The position numbers and the translations under genes are program-made. Below are positions 9,202 to 18,176 of a DNA stretch of 64,000 nucleotides, in pieces. Position 1 is the first letter of the stretch, and the number at the start of each line of letters is the position of its first letter. Location: contig NZ_JAIFZO010000002.1 in the NCBI RefSeq assembly GCF_026341275.1, positions 694,361 through 758,360 of the forward strand, read 5' to 3'. The notes beneath the pieces are model-generated. The model searched no databases. It had not been told where the DNA came from and saw only the letters and a list, made by a program, of their open reading frames with translations. The stretch is from Streptomyces ortus (GTDB taxonomy: Bacteria; Actinomycetota; Actinomycetes; Streptomycetales; Streptomycetaceae).

Positions 9202-9486
9202 TCAGCGCTTGGTCGTGTCCGTCGGCTCCGTGACCGGGCGGGAGCTGGTCACGTCACCGGGCGCGGCCTGGATGGTGCGGTGCGGCTGCTGGTCGTCCTG
9301 GGGCGGCGCGGCCGGGGCGGCGGCGTCGTCCTTGCCCTCGCTCTTCATCGCCTTGGCCTCGCTCTTGAGGATGCGGGCGGACTTGCCCAGGGAGCGGGCC
9401 ATGTCGGGAAGCTTCTTCGCGCCGAACAGCAGGATGACGACGACGAGGATGAGAATGATCTCGGGAGCGCCGAGCCTTCCGAACAT
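9202..9486 (-). CDS. tatA: Twin-arginine translocase subunit TatA
   Basis: TatA, 94 residues, forms the variable pore component of the Tat translocase. It has one N-terminal membrane helix ([19 protein letters not shown]) followed by an amphipathic helix ([20 protein letters not shown]) and a charged, disordered tail. The FG and KKLP residues flanking the hinge match TatA/E. It sits directly upstream of tatC. About 235 bases before it separate it from the small upstream gene and probably contain its own promoter. Confidence 0.96.
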   Translation of the reverse strand: MFGRLGAPEIILILVVVILLFGAKKLPDMARSLGKSARILKSEAKAMKSEGKDDAAAPAAPPQDDQQPHRTIQAAPGDVTSSRPVTEPTDTTKR

Positions 9487-9723
9487 AAGCTTTTACCTTC
9501 TCACCGAGGCGGCGTGGTTGGGTTGCTGCCCGACCGCTCGGACGTCTGCCCGAAGGTCGCGCTGGCAGCGATCGTAACGCTCAGGGGTGAACGCGAGGCA
9601 ATCCCTGTGCGTACTCCCGGTTCGCGGTCGGCGCCTCACTTTCCGGTCCGCGACCTGCAGCGTACCTGCCGACCCCGCGAAGTTGACAGGTCGGAGCGGC
9701 TCAAAGGCGGGGGACGGGAAGGC

Positions 9724-9918
9724 TCAGAGGGTGTCCGCGGAGCGGGCCACCGCGACCGACGCGTGCTCCAGGTCCTCGGCCGCGCGGCTGATCCGGCGCG
9801 CGGATTCGTCGACCTGCCTGCCCAGACGCTCCGCCTCCAGGAAGACACGGACGGCGAGCACGCCGAGCACGGCGATTCCCAGGAAACCCACAGCGATCGC
9901 GAACATCGGCCAGAACAT
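9724..9918 (-). CDS. Small membrane protein with C-terminal helix
   Basis: A 64-residue protein with one membrane helix at the N-terminus (MFAIAVGFLGIAVLGVLAVRVFL) and a charged amphipathic helix after it, ending in SADTL. I know no function. A gene of this kind lies between tatA and the paf genes in other Streptomyces, which argues that it is real. It starts at ATG 9918, nine bases after the stop of the zinc-ribbon protein, so both are likely in the pafBC transcript. Confidence 0.75.
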   Translation of the reverse strand: MFWPMFAIAVGFLGIAVLGVLAVRVFLEAERLGRQVDESARRISRAAEDLEHASVAVARSADTL

Positions 9919-9927
9919 GGCTCGACC

Positions 9928-10230
9928 CTAAGCCCCCCGGACCGTCCCCTGCAGACGCAGGGCCCGCACCCCGCCCCCGGTGAGCAGTTCGACGATGCGC
10001 TCCCCGGCCGGCTTGCGCACCGACGTGCGGCACTGCGGGCAGGTGAAGGAGTAGAAGGTGGTCCGGTGTGTGGCGCCCACGACCAGCCGCAGGGCGCTCG
10101 CGGCGAGCTCGAAGCCGCCCCGGCAGTCCGGGCACGCGGCCTTGAACACCACGGGGTCCACTCTCGTCATCCCGGAGAACGCGGACGCCACCGACATCTC
10201 ACTCGTACCAGACATTGCCGACCCGCTCAC
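9928..10230 (-). CDS. Small zinc-ribbon protein
   Basis: About 100 residues (95 if the internal ATG at 10215 is used). It carries two CxxC pairs, CPDC near residue 34 and CPQC near 64, spaced as in a zinc ribbon, and a basic patch RKPAGERIVELL after them. Its GTG overlaps the pafC stop as GTGA, so it is translationally coupled to pafC. Function is unknown; a nucleic-acid or protein-binding role is a guess from the fold only. Confidence 0.75.
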   Translation of the reverse strand: MSGSAMSGTSEMSVASAFSGMTRVDPVVFKAACPDCRGGFELAASALRLVVGATHRTTFYSFTCPQCRTSVRKPAGERIVELLTGGGVRALRLQGTVRGA

Positions 10231-11360
10231 AGCCCCTGCTCCTGCCTGCCGTACAGCTCGTCATGAACTCCGTGCGGCCCGCCCTGCGGGCGCCGCACTC
10301 CCCCGTCACCGACGAGGGGAGTGTCCGTGAGGCCGTCGCGAGGCGCCCCGGGGAGGGTGTGCGGCCCGCTCACGGCGTCGTACGCGTCCAGTGGCCCGTC
10401 GTAGGCCGCGAGCGCCTCACGGGCCGCCCGGCGGGCGCTGTCGGCGACCTCCGGCGGCGAGACGATCCGGCCGTCGCCGCCCAGGCGCAGGGCCAGGCGG
10501 CGCAGCGAGGCCGGGTCCGGGGTGCGCAGCGTGATGCGCAGCCCGCCGTCCGGCAGTTCCTCGGCGCTGTCGTGGGGGTAGTACTCGGCGACCCAGCGTC
10601 CGCCGGGGCCGACCTCCACGACCACTTCGGGGTCCTCGGCGGCCGGCTGCACCAGCCCCTCCGAGAGGTCCCGCAGTTCGATCTCGGGCGGTGCGGACGG
10701 CTCGTCGAGGATCTTGATCTCGGCGACCCGGTCCAGCCGGAAGGTGCGCCGGGCCTCCGAGCGGCGGCACCAGGCCTCCACGTAGGTGTGCCCGACGCTG
10801 ACCAGGCGGATCGGGTCGATCTCGCGCTCGCTCAGCTCGTCCCGCGAGGGCGAGTAGTAGCGGATCCACAGTCGGCGGCGCTCCGAGATGGCCCGGTCGA
10901 CGTCGGCGAAGACCCCGCCCTCCGCCTCGAAGGTGACCGACAGCCGGGAGCTGGCGCTCGCCGCCTCCCCGGAGGCGGCCTCCACCTTCGCGGTGGCCCG
11001 CAGCAGCGCCTGCCGGTCGCCCTCGCGCAGGCCCGGCAGGGTCGACACGGCGCGTGCGGCCACCAGAAGCGCGGTCGCCTCGTCGGCGGCGATGCGCAGC
11101 GGCTCCGCGACGTCGTCCGGGTTGTGCCACCAGATCCGGTCGCCGTCGGTGTCGATGTCGAGCAGGTCGCCGCCGCGGAAGCTGGTCCCGCACAGCGGCA
11201 GCACGTCGAGGTCGGAGATCAGCTCGTCCTCGGTGATCCCGAAGGCCCGTGCCACGTCCTCGATCCGGGCGCCGGGGCGCTCGCGCAGATACGTCACCAG
11301 GGACAGCATCCGCCGCGTCTGGTCGATCGCGTTCGTGGGCCTGGCCGGTTTTCCTGCCAC
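10227..11360 (-). CDS. pafC: WYL-domain transcriptional regulator PafC
   Basis: A 377-residue DNA-binding regulator. The N-terminus contains a winged helix-turn-helix (QTRRMLSLVTYLRERPGARIEDVARAFGI), the middle a WYL domain with IRYYSPSRDE and the ligand-binding strand pattern, and the C-terminus a WCX domain. In actinobacteria PafB and PafC act together as an activator of the DNA-damage response. The C-terminal 40 residues (after about 335) are low-complexity and not family-like. It begins 15 bases after the pafB stop, on the same strand, downstream of the FKBP genes and pafA. Confidence 0.93.
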   Translation of the reverse strand: MAGKPARPTNAIDQTRRMLSLVTYLRERPGARIEDVARAFGITEDELISDLDVLPLCGTSFRGGDLLDIDTDGDRIWWHNPDDVAEPLRIAADEATALLVAARAVSTLPGLREGDRQALLRATAKVEAASGEAASASSRLSVTFEAEGGVFADVDRAISERRRLWIRYYSPSRDELSEREIDPIRLVSVGHTYVEAWCRRSEARRTFRLDRVAEIKILDEPSAPPEIELRDLSEGLVQPAAEDPEVVVEVGPGGRWVAEYYPHDSAEELPDGGLRITLRTPDPASLRRLALRLGGDGRIVSPPEVADSARRAAREALAAYDGPLDAYDAVSGPHTLPGAPRDGLTDTPLVGDGGVRRPQGGPHGVHDELYGRQEQGL

Positions 11361-11375
11361 TTTCCTACGTCCCCC

Positions 11376-12329
11376 TCAGCCCTTGGCCACAGCGCGCAGC
11401 CGGTCCACGACGTCGGCCCGCAGCTCGGCCGGCTCCAGGACCACCACGTCGGGCCCGAACTCCACCAGCCAGGCGTCCAGACCGTGCCCGTACGGAACCT
11501 CCAACTCGTCCCACCCGTCACCGAGTTCCCGTACGGAGGCGGCTTTGGCGCGCAGCGGGTATCCCGAGCCCGTCCGCAGCCGGATCAGCGCGGAACGGTC
11601 GGTGATGTCCCCCGCCCAGCCCGCGACGGTCTCCCGCACGGTGACGACGTCGGGCACCTCGGCCGTGTACCTGCCACTGCGGGTACGGACCTTGCCGGTG
11701 ATCCGGGACAGCCGGAAGACCCGCTCGGCCCCCCGGTCGCGGTCCCAGCCGGCCAGGTACCAGTGGCCGCGCCAGCACTCCAGGGCCCAGGGCTCCACGT
11801 GGCGGGGCCCTGGGCGGGCCGCGGTCGCCTTGCGGTAGTCGAAGGTGACGGGACGCCGGTCGCGGCAGGCGAGCATCAGCGGTTCGAAGGCCGCCTCGTG
11901 CACGGGGATGCGCGGCTCCAGCGCGCCATGGGGCTCGTACGGGTCGACTCCCTCGGGCAGACCCGCGGCGCGCAGCTTCTGCAGGGCGCCGCTCGCCGCG
12001 CCCGCGAGCCGGGCCTGCTGCCAGACCTTGGCGGCCAGTCCGAGGGCGGCGGCCTCCTCGGCGTCGAGTGTGATGGGCGGCAGCCGGTTGCTGTCGCGGC
12101 GGGCCAGGTAGCCGACCTCGCCGTCCAGGTTCTCCACCGTCTCGATGACCAGGCCGAGTTCGCGCAGATCGTCCTTGTCCCGCTCGAACATCCGGTTGAA
12201 GGAGTCGTCCGAGCCGGCCTCCAGATAGGCCTCGATGGACTCACGGAGTTCGCGCTTGCTGAGCGGTCGCCGCGTCCCGAGCAGACACAGCGCCAGGTTC
12301 ATCAGCCGCTCTGCCTTGGCAATGGCCAT
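11376..12329 (-). CDS. pafB: WYL-domain transcriptional regulator PafB
   Basis: A 317-residue partner of PafC with the same build: helix-turn-helix at the N-terminus (AERLMNLALCLLGTRRPLSKRELRESI), a WYL domain (CRDRRPVTFDYRKAT) and a WCX C-terminus. ATG 12329 follows the ribosome site GGAAGGG; the upstream in-frame extension to 12404 has no family similarity. PafBC is named after its linkage to pafA but is a DNA-damage regulator in mycobacteria, not a pupylation enzyme. Confidence 0.94.
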   Translation of the reverse strand: MAIAKAERLMNLALCLLGTRRPLSKRELRESIEAYLEAGSDDSFNRMFERDKDDLRELGLVIETVENLDGEVGYLARRDSNRLPPITLDAEEAAALGLAAKVWQQARLAGAASGALQKLRAAGLPEGVDPYEPHGALEPRIPVHEAAFEPLMLACRDRRPVTFDYRKATAARPGPRHVEPWALECWRGHWYLAGWDRDRGAERVFRLSRITGKVRTRSGRYTAEVPDVVTVRETVAGWAGDITDRSALIRLRTGSGYPLRAKAASVRELGDGWDELEVPYGHGLDAWLVEFGPDVVVLEPAELRADVVDRLRAVAKG

Positions 12330-12400
12330 GGACGCCCTTCCTATGGTGCTTCCGACCGATGACCGTACCGCCCCGGGGTGTCGTGGCAAAAGCCGAGGGC

Positions 12401-12420
12401 CCATGCCCGGACAGGCATGG
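12401..12420 (-). terminator. Weak hairpin between FKBP and pafB
   Basis: CCATGCC (12401-12407) pairs with GGCATGG (12414-12420). The stem is only seven base pairs, so it may reduce rather than stop transcription from the FKBP gene into pafB. Confidence 0.35.
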
Positions 12421-12478
12421 ACCCCAAGTGATCGAATCCGGTCGGATGACGATCACACAACCTTGGAAGAACGAGACG

Positions 12479-12850
12479 TCAGACCCCGACGAGGTCGCAG
12501 ACGAAGATCAGCGTCTCGCCGGGCTGGATACGGGCGCCGGCGCCCTGGTCGCCGTACGCGAGGTGCGCGGGGATGGTCAGCTGGCGACGGCCGCCAACCT
12601 TCATGCCCTGCACGCCCTGGTCCCAGCCCGCGATGACCTGACCGATGCCCAGCCTGAACTGCAGCGGCGTACCGCGGTTCCAGGACGCGTCGAACTCCTC
12701 GCCGGTGGAGAAGGCCACACCGACGTAGTGGACCGAGACGGTGTCGCCCGCCTTGGCCACCGGGCCGTCACCCTCCCAGATGTCCTTGATTTCGAGATCC
12801 TTGGGGGGCTCGCCACCCGGGAAGTCGATCTCGGGCTTCTCGATGCTCAC
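12479..12850 (-). CDS. FKBP-type peptidyl-prolyl isomerase, cytoplasmic
   Basis: A 123-residue single-domain FKBP that catalyses cis-trans isomerisation of X-Pro bonds. Family motifs are VSVHYVG, the FDASWNRG loop, the IAGWDQGVQGMKVGG strand and LAYGDQGAG, with the expected aromatic pocket residues (Tyr, Phe, Trp). There is no signal peptide. The gene lies 51 bases downstream of the lipoprotein FKBP and upstream of pafB; this FKBP pair next to the paf genes is conserved in Streptomyces. Confidence 0.95.
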   Translation of the reverse strand: MSIEKPEIDFPGGEPPKDLEIKDIWEGDGPVAKAGDTVSVHYVGVAFSTGEEFDASWNRGTPLQFRLGIGQVIAGWDQGVQGMKVGGRRQLTIPAHLAYGDQGAGARIQPGETLIFVCDLVGV

Positions 12851-12901
12851 GTCAGTGCTCCTGCTCGTTTGCGGTGGGACAACCCGGACAGTCTGTCATC
12901 C

Positions 12902-13915
12902 TCAGCTCGCGGCCAGGATGTCGACCACGAACACGAGGGTGGACTTGGCGGGCAGCTCCTCGCCCTTGGCCTCGTCGCCGTACGCCTGGGCCGGCGGAAT
13001 CACCAGCAGGACCCGGTCGCCGACGTGCTTGCCGACGAGTCCCTTGTCCCATCCCGCGATGACCTGGCCCTGACCGATGGCGGTGCTGAAGGGCTGGCCG
13101 GTCTTCCAGGAGGAGTCGAAGAGCTTGGCCTTCGCCTTGCCCTCGTTGAGCTTCCAGGCGGCGCCGCTGTACTGCATGGTCACCGACTGGCCGTTCTTCA
13201 CCTCGGCGCCCTTGCCCGCGATGAGGACCTTGTCGACGAGCTTGGCCGGCGGGTCGTTCTTCGGCACGGAGATCGTGGCCGGCGCCTCGTCGTCGGCCTT
13301 GATCTGCGGCAGGTCCGACGGAATCGCGGCCTGCTTGCCCTCGACCTTGTTCGGGACGACATCGCCGACGTCCAGCGCGAAGACCAGGGTGTCGGTCCCC
13401 GACACTCCGGCCTGCTGGTTGCCCTGGCTGCCGAATCCGGCGGCCGGCGGCGCGACCACCAGGACGCGGCTGCCCTCCTTCTGGCCCACCAGCGCCTGCG
13501 CGAACGCCGGGATGACCGTCTCGGAACCCGCCGTGATCAACTGCGGCGCCCCGCCCTCCTGGTACGAGGAACCCAGGTCCTTGCCGCTCTTCCAGACCTT
13601 GCCGGTGAAGTTCATCGACACCAGGTCGTCCTTCTTCACCACCGAGCCGTCACCCTCGGAGACCGTGTGCACGACGAACTTGTCGCTCGGGTCGGCCTTC
13701 GGCACCTGGATCGTCGCCTTCTTGCCGAAGGCGCCCTTCACCTCGGGCATCGGCGACGCCGAGTCCACCGGCTTGGGCGCCGCGACGGCGGACGGGGAGG
13801 ACGACGCCGACGGATCGGCCTTGTCCTTGTCGCCCTTGTCGTCGTCACTTCCGCAGGCGGACGCGGTCAGCGCCAGGGCAGGCACGATCAGGAGAGCAGC
13901 AAGTCGGCGTCGCAC
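12902..13915 (-). CDS. FKBP-type isomerase lipoprotein, two FKBP domains
   Basis: A 337-residue secreted lipoprotein. It opens with MRRRLAALL, a hydrophobic core and lipobox ASAC (Cys21), then a Ser/Asp/Lys-rich linker. Two FKBP domains follow. The first, about residues 90-200, has VSMNFTGKVWK and ITAGSETVIPAFAQAL. The second, about 220-337, has VTMQYSGAAWK, FDSSWKTGQP, IAGWDKGLVG and AYGDEAKGEE. The second keeps the full pocket; the first is more diverged. GTG 13915 is chosen because GAGG lies six bases upstream. The protein probably folds exported proteins at the outer face of the membrane. Confidence 0.92.
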   Translation of the reverse strand: MRRRLAALLIVPALALTASACGSDDDKGDKDKADPSASSSPSAVAAPKPVDSASPMPEVKGAFGKKATIQVPKADPSDKFVVHTVSEGDGSVVKKDDLVSMNFTGKVWKSGKDLGSSYQEGGAPQLITAGSETVIPAFAQALVGQKEGSRVLVVAPPAAGFGSQGNQQAGVSGTDTLVFALDVGDVVPNKVEGKQAAIPSDLPQIKADDEAPATISVPKNDPPAKLVDKVLIAGKGAEVKNGQSVTMQYSGAAWKLNEGKAKAKLFDSSWKTGQPFSTAIGQGQVIAGWDKGLVGKHVGDRVLLVIPPAQAYGDEAKGEELPAKSTLVFVVDILAAS

Positions 13916-14057
13916 ATCGATCCTCAGGTCGCTCGAATGGGGTCCGGCCACTCTAGGCCCTCACATCACCGGGCCGGGGCAGGCGGAACCGACCGTACCG
14001 GCCGGGACATACGGAGGACGTAGCCGAGGAGAGGGCTCAAGGCATGGCCAGGGACGC

Positions 14058-14096
14058 GGCAGGGGTCCCGCACACCCGTGGTGCGGGACCCCTGCC
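14058..14096 (-). terminator. Perfect 16-bp hairpin after pafA
   Basis: GGCAGGGGTCCCGCAC (14058-14073) pairs perfectly with GTGCGGGACCCCTGCC (14081-14096) across a seven-base loop. It lies 28 bases past the pafA stop and should separate the pafA transcript from the FKBP genes. Confidence 0.88.
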
Positions 14097-14123
14097 GTGC
14101 GGACGAATTCCTCCGTCCCGTTC

Positions 14124-15485
14124 CTACATCCCGGCGATCAGCTTCTCCACCCGGTCGTCGACGGACCGGAACGGGTCCTTGCACAACACCGTGCGCTGCG
14201 CCTGGTCGTTGAGCTTCAGATGCACCCAGTCGACGGTGAAGTCGCGGCGCTGCTCCTGCGCACGCCGGATGAAGTCGCCCCGCAGCCGGGCCCGAGTGGT
14301 CTGCGGCGGCACGGACTTGCCCTCGAAGATCTTCAGGTCGTTGCAGATCCTCGCGGCCTGCCCCCGCTTCTCCAGCAGGTAGTAGAGACCCCGGCGACGG
14401 TGGATGTCGTGGTAGGCGAGGTCTATCTGGGCGACGCGCGGATGCGACATCGTCATGTTGTGCTTGGCGCGATACCGCTCGATGAGCTTGTACTTCATGA
14501 CCCAGTCGATCTCGGTACCGATCCGGTCCAGGTCCTCGGACTCGATCGAGTCCAGCGTGCGGCCCCACAGCTCCAGCACCTGGTCCACCACGCCCGTACG
14601 GATACCGCGGCGCTCCACGAAGTCCACGGCCTTCTCGTAGTACTCGCGCTGCACCTCCAGCGCGGAGGCCTCCCGGCCGCTGGCCAGGCGCACCTTGCGG
14701 CGGCCCGTGATGTCGTGGCTGACCTCGCGGATCGCCCGGATCGGGTTCTCCAGGGTCAGATCACGCATCACCGTGCCCGCCTCGATCATGCGCAGCACGA
14801 GGTCGGTGGCACCGACCTTGAGCAGCATGGTCGTCTCGGACATGTTCGAGTCACCGACGATGACGTGCAGCCTGCGGTAGCGCTCGGCGTCCGCGTGCGG
14901 TTCGTCCCTGGTGTTGATGATCGGCCGGGACCGGGTCGTCGCCGAGGAGACGCCCTCCCAGATGTGCTCCGCCCGCTGACTGACGCAGTACACCGCGCCC
15001 CGCGGGGTCTGCAGCACCTTTCCGGCACCACAGAGGAGCTGCCTCGTGACGAGGAAGGGAATGAGAATGTCCGCGAGCCGGGAGAACTCCCCGTGACGGG
15101 CCACCAGATAGTTCTCGTGGCAGCCGTACGAATTGCCCGCCGAGTCGGTGTTGTTCTTGAAGAGGTAGACGTCGCCCGCGATTCCTTCCTCGTGCAGGCG
15201 TCGTTCCGCGTCTACCAGGAGTCCTTCCAGAATGCGCTCGCCGGCCTTGTCGTGGGTGACGAGTTCCGTCAGGTTGTCGCATTCGGGAGTGGCATATTCC
15301 GGATGCGATCCCACGTCTAGATAGAGGCGGGCACCGTTTCGCAGAAAGACATTGCTGCTGCGGCCCCATGACACGACACGGCGGAAGAGGTACCGCGCCA
15401 CCTCGTCGGGAGACAGGCGCCGCTGTCCCCTGAACGTACACGTGACGCCGTACTCGTTCTCCAGCCCGAAAATGCGGCGGTCCAT
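14124..15485 (-). CDS. pafA: Pup-protein ligase PafA
   Basis: PafA (453 residues) uses ATP to join the C-terminal Glu of Pup to lysines of target proteins. It belongs to the glutamine-synthetase-like carboxylate-amine ligases. Visible signatures are [12 protein letters not shown] at the N-terminus (ATP/Mg site), [28 protein letters not shown] and the [20 protein letters not shown] stretch. No clear ribosome site precedes ATG 15485. TAATGT lies seven bases upstream, so a leaderless transcript is possible. The MFS gene ends 47 bases upstream on the same strand. The partners Pup, Dop, Arc and PrcAB are encoded 3-9 kb further on. Confidence 0.97.
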   Translation of the reverse strand: MDRRIFGLENEYGVTCTFRGQRRLSPDEVARYLFRRVVSWGRSSNVFLRNGARLYLDVGSHPEYATPECDNLTELVTHDKAGERILEGLLVDAERRLHEEGIAGDVYLFKNNTDSAGNSYGCHENYLVARHGEFSRLADILIPFLVTRQLLCGAGKVLQTPRGAVYCVSQRAEHIWEGVSSATTRSRPIINTRDEPHADAERYRRLHVIVGDSNMSETTMLLKVGATDLVLRMIEAGTVMRDLTLENPIRAIREVSHDITGRRKVRLASGREASALEVQREYYEKAVDFVERRGIRTGVVDQVLELWGRTLDSIESEDLDRIGTEIDWVMKYKLIERYRAKHNMTMSHPRVAQIDLAYHDIHRRRGLYYLLEKRGQAARICNDLKIFEGKSVPPQTTRARLRGDFIRRAQEQRRDFTVDWVHLKLNDQAQRTVLCKDPFRSVDDRVEKLIAGM

Positions 15486-15532
15486 GACTGAACATTACGC
15501 CTGATGGCCTGTGCTGAAACGGGGTTCGGCTC

Positions 15533-16753
15533 CTACGTTTCGATCATTTCCGAACTTCCCTCCACCACCGCACCGCCGCCCGTAGCTGCGAGGACCCGCC
15601 CCGTGGCCAGCAGGACCAACAGCGCGGCACCCCCCGCCACCCCCGGTACGGCGAAGCCCCGCACCGCTCCGCCCCACTCGACGACCGGTCCCGCCAGACC
15701 CGTCCCGACCGACGCCCCCACCGTGAACGTCGTCACCAGCCAGGAGAACGCCTCGGTGACCGTGCCCCGCGGCGCGTGCCGGTCGACGATGATGAACGCG
15801 CAGGCGATACAGGGCGCCAGGAAGACTCCCGCGAGCGCCACGAGGCCCGTCATCGCCACCACGCCCGGCATGAGCGTCAGCGGCAGGTAACACAGCGCCA
15901 GAAGCGCCACGAGCACCCGCAGTCGCCGCTCCGGCGCGCCGCCCCACTGCCGCGCCCCGTAGACCGTGCCCCCCACGAGTGCACCGAGCCCGAGCGCCGC
16001 CATCAGCCAGCCGTACGTCGCGTCTCCCCCGTGGTCGTCCGCGTACGACACGCCCGCGACCGTGATGGAACCCAGCGCCATACCCACAAAAAGGAACGCG
16101 CCGAGCAGCGCGATGAGCCCGCGCGAGCGCAACGCGCCGAGCCAGTGCGCCTCCCTGGGCGCCGAACGCCACGCGCGCGAGGGCCCCGACACCACTACGG
16201 AGAGGGCACCCAGGACACCGATGACGTTGATGACGACCAGCGCGGCCTGCGCGGACCACAGCGACACGCACAGGGTCACCAGCAACGGCCCGACGGTGAA
16301 CATGACTTCCTGCGCCACGGCGTCCATCGCGTACGCCGTGTGCACCTGCCCCTCCTTGGGGAGGACCGAGGGCCACAGCGCCCGCAGCCCGCCCTCCAGC
16401 GGCGGCGTGAAGAATCCGGCGACCACCATGAGGAGGTACGCGAGCGGCAGCGACTCCAGGCCCGTGAAGGCGAACACGGTCACCCCGAACGCGGAGAGGA
16501 GCGCGGCGGGCAGTTGGATCCGCGGCTGCCCGTGCAGGTCCACGAGCCGGCCCAGCAGCGGCTGCCCCACCGCGTTGGACACTCCGTAGACCGCGGTGAG
16601 CGCCCCCGCCAGGCTGTAGCTTCCCCCCTCGGCGCGCACGAAGAGCACGACGGCGATGGCGCCCGCGGCGTTCGGCAGTCGGCCCACCAGCGTGCCCGTG
16701 AGCAGCCGTGCGGCATGTCTCGTCCGGAGGATCTCCAGGTATCCCGCGGCCAT
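15533..16753 (-). CDS. MFS transporter
   Basis: A 406-residue major facilitator superfamily protein with about 12 hydrophobic segments, Gly/Ala-rich as usual in this GC range. Sequence blocks such as AVYGVSNAVGQPLLGRLVD resemble the A-like loop between helices 2 and 3. The substrate is unknown. ATG 16753 follows AGGGGCAGG, a good ribosome site; an in-frame extension to 16819 would run through the operator-like palindrome. The gene is divergent from the LacI-family gene at 16871 and is likely its target. Confidence 0.9.
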   Translation of the reverse strand: MAAGYLEILRTRHAARLLTGTLVGRLPNAAGAIAVVLFVRAEGGSYSLAGALTAVYGVSNAVGQPLLGRLVDLHGQPRIQLPAALLSAFGVTVFAFTGLESLPLAYLLMVVAGFFTPPLEGGLRALWPSVLPKEGQVHTAYAMDAVAQEVMFTVGPLLVTLCVSLWSAQAALVVINVIGVLGALSVVVSGPSRAWRSAPREAHWLGALRSRGLIALLGAFLFVGMALGSITVAGVSYADDHGGDATYGWLMAALGLGALVGGTVYGARQWGGAPERRLRVLVALLALCYLPLTLMPGVVAMTGLVALAGVFLAPCIACAFIIVDRHAPRGTVTEAFSWLVTTFTVGASVGTGLAGPVVEWGGAVRGFAVPGVAGGAALLVLLATGRVLAATGGGAVVEGSSEMIET

Positions 16754-16800
16754 GTCCTGCCCCTCTGTCCCGTCCGAACCGTCGCGAACGCCGGAGGTTT

Positions 16801-16827
16801 TACGTATAACGTCGCCCGTCATACGTA
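16801..16827. promoter_or_regulatory. Inverted repeat between the MFS and LacI-family genes, candidate operator
   Basis: TACGTATAAC (16801-16810) is matched by GTCATACGTA (16818-16827), nine of ten positions in inverted order, separated by seven bases. It lies between the two divergent starts, 48 bases from the MFS start and 44 from the LacI-type start, the expected place for the regulator's own operator. Confidence 0.55.
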
Positions 16828-16870
16828 CCATGTGCGCTGTCCGCGAGTCCAGCAGAAAGACAGGTCGACG

Positions 16871-17887
16871 GTGGCAGCAGGCAGCCCCCGCCCCACGAGC
16901 CGTGACGTCGCCCAGGCCGCCGGGGTGTCACAGGCGGCCGTCTCCCTCGTGCTCGGCGACAAGTGGCGCGGACGCGTCTCCGAACGCACCGCCGAACGCG
17001 TCCGCGAAGCCGCCCGCGACCTCGGCTACCGGCCCAACCTGGCAGCCCGCAACCTCCGCCTGGGCAGCACCCGCACCGTGCTCCTGGTGGTGCCCGCGCT
17101 CACGACCGAGTTCTTCGCAGGCGTGTACACCGGCGCGGCCCGCGTCGCCGCGCACCACGGATTCGGCGTACTGCTCTACCCCTCCCCCGAAGGCATCGGC
17201 CCGGCCCGCAACCCCTTCGCCTCCGCACAGGCCGCCCTGGACGGCGTCATCGCCTCCTCCATGGCCGCCGACGCCCTCACCGCCATCCGCGGCGACCAGC
17301 TCCCCCTGATCATGCTCGACAGCGACCCCGCGGGCAGCACCGGCTCGGCGACCGTCAACCTCGACATCCGCGACGGCGTCCGGCAGGTCGCGGAACACCT
17401 CCTGGCGCTTGGCCACCGCCGCTTCCTGCACCTCGCGGCGGACATCCCGTCCTGGACGTTCGACATTCGCGCCCGCGAACTCGCCGAGCGGCTGGCCGCC
17501 GTCCCCGGCACCGAACTGCGCACGGCCTCGGCGCCGATCAGCATCGACGACGCCCGGGCCGCCGCGGAGACCGCGCTCTCCGCGCCCGGGCCGCGCCCCA
17601 CGGCCCTCGTCTGCGACGACGACAAACTGGCCGCCGGCGCCTACAAGGCGGCTCGCCGCCTCGGCCTGCGCATCCCCGACGACCTCTCCGTCACCGGGCT
17701 CGACGACCTGGCCCTCGCGACCGCCCTCGACCCCGAACTGACCACCGTCCGCCTGGACGCCGAACTCTTCGGCGAACGAGGCATGCAAGCCCTCCTGGCG
17801 GTCCTGGACACCCGCACCCCCACCCCCGACGACATCCCGGTCACCCTGATAATCCGAGGCTCCACGGCCCGCCCGACCCCCGCTTAA
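16871..17887 (+). CDS. LacI-family transcriptional regulator
   Basis: A 338-residue regulator. The LacI headpiece is clear: TSRDVAQAAGVSQAAVSLVLGDKW followed by the hinge region near RPNLAARNLRLG. A periplasmic-binding-protein-like sensor domain follows and ends with LDDLALATALDPELTTVRLD. Start GTG 16871 was chosen to leave a short N-terminus before the HTH; GACAGG is a weak ribosome site. It probably represses the divergent MFS gene and itself. The inducer is not known. Confidence 0.92.
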   Translation: MAAGSPRPTSRDVAQAAGVSQAAVSLVLGDKWRGRVSERTAERVREAARDLGYRPNLAARNLRLGSTRTVLLVVPALTTEFFAGVYTGAARVAAHHGFGVLLYPSPEGIGPARNPFASAQAALDGVIASSMAADALTAIRGDQLPLIMLDSDPAGSTGSATVNLDIRDGVRQVAEHLLALGHRRFLHLAADIPSWTFDIRARELAERLAAVPGTELRTASAPISIDDARAAAETALSAPGPRPTALVCDDDKLAAGAYKAARRLGLRIPDDLSVTGLDDLALATALDPELTTVRLDAELFGERGMQALLAVLDTRTPTPDDIPVTLIIRGSTARPTPA

Positions 17888-18075
17888 GGGGCGCGGGGAA
17901 CGGCGCAGTCTTTTCGCCGTTGCTTTTCAGGGACGCGGGGAACGACGCAGTCCCCAGCCACTGATTTCAGGGGCGCGGGGAACGGCGAACGGCGCGGTCT
18001 TTTCGCCGTTGCTTTTAGGGGCGCGGGGAACGGCGCAATCGTTTTGCCCTGGAGGGGCGCGGGGAACGACGCGAC
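17888..18075. repeat. Cluster of five GGGGCGCGGGGAAC-type repeats
   Basis: After the LacI-family stop the sequence is made of five imperfect copies of a 20-base repeat, GGGGCGCGGGGAACGGCGCA and variants, at about 17888, 17931, 17970, 18018 and 18053. The spacer AGTCTTTTCGCCGTTGCTTTT occurs in near-identical form after copies one and three. The same unit recurs at 33.3 and 42.6 kb. The rest of the gap to prcA (18076-18176) shows no gene. Confidence 0.85.
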
Positions 18076-18176
18076 CAGCACCCACCGGGCCGCCCCGCGG
18101 CAAAATGCCGCGCGCCCCCGGCCGGGAAGGCCAAGGGCGCACAGGAGTCAAGGTGGTCCGCGGAGGACCGAGGAGG

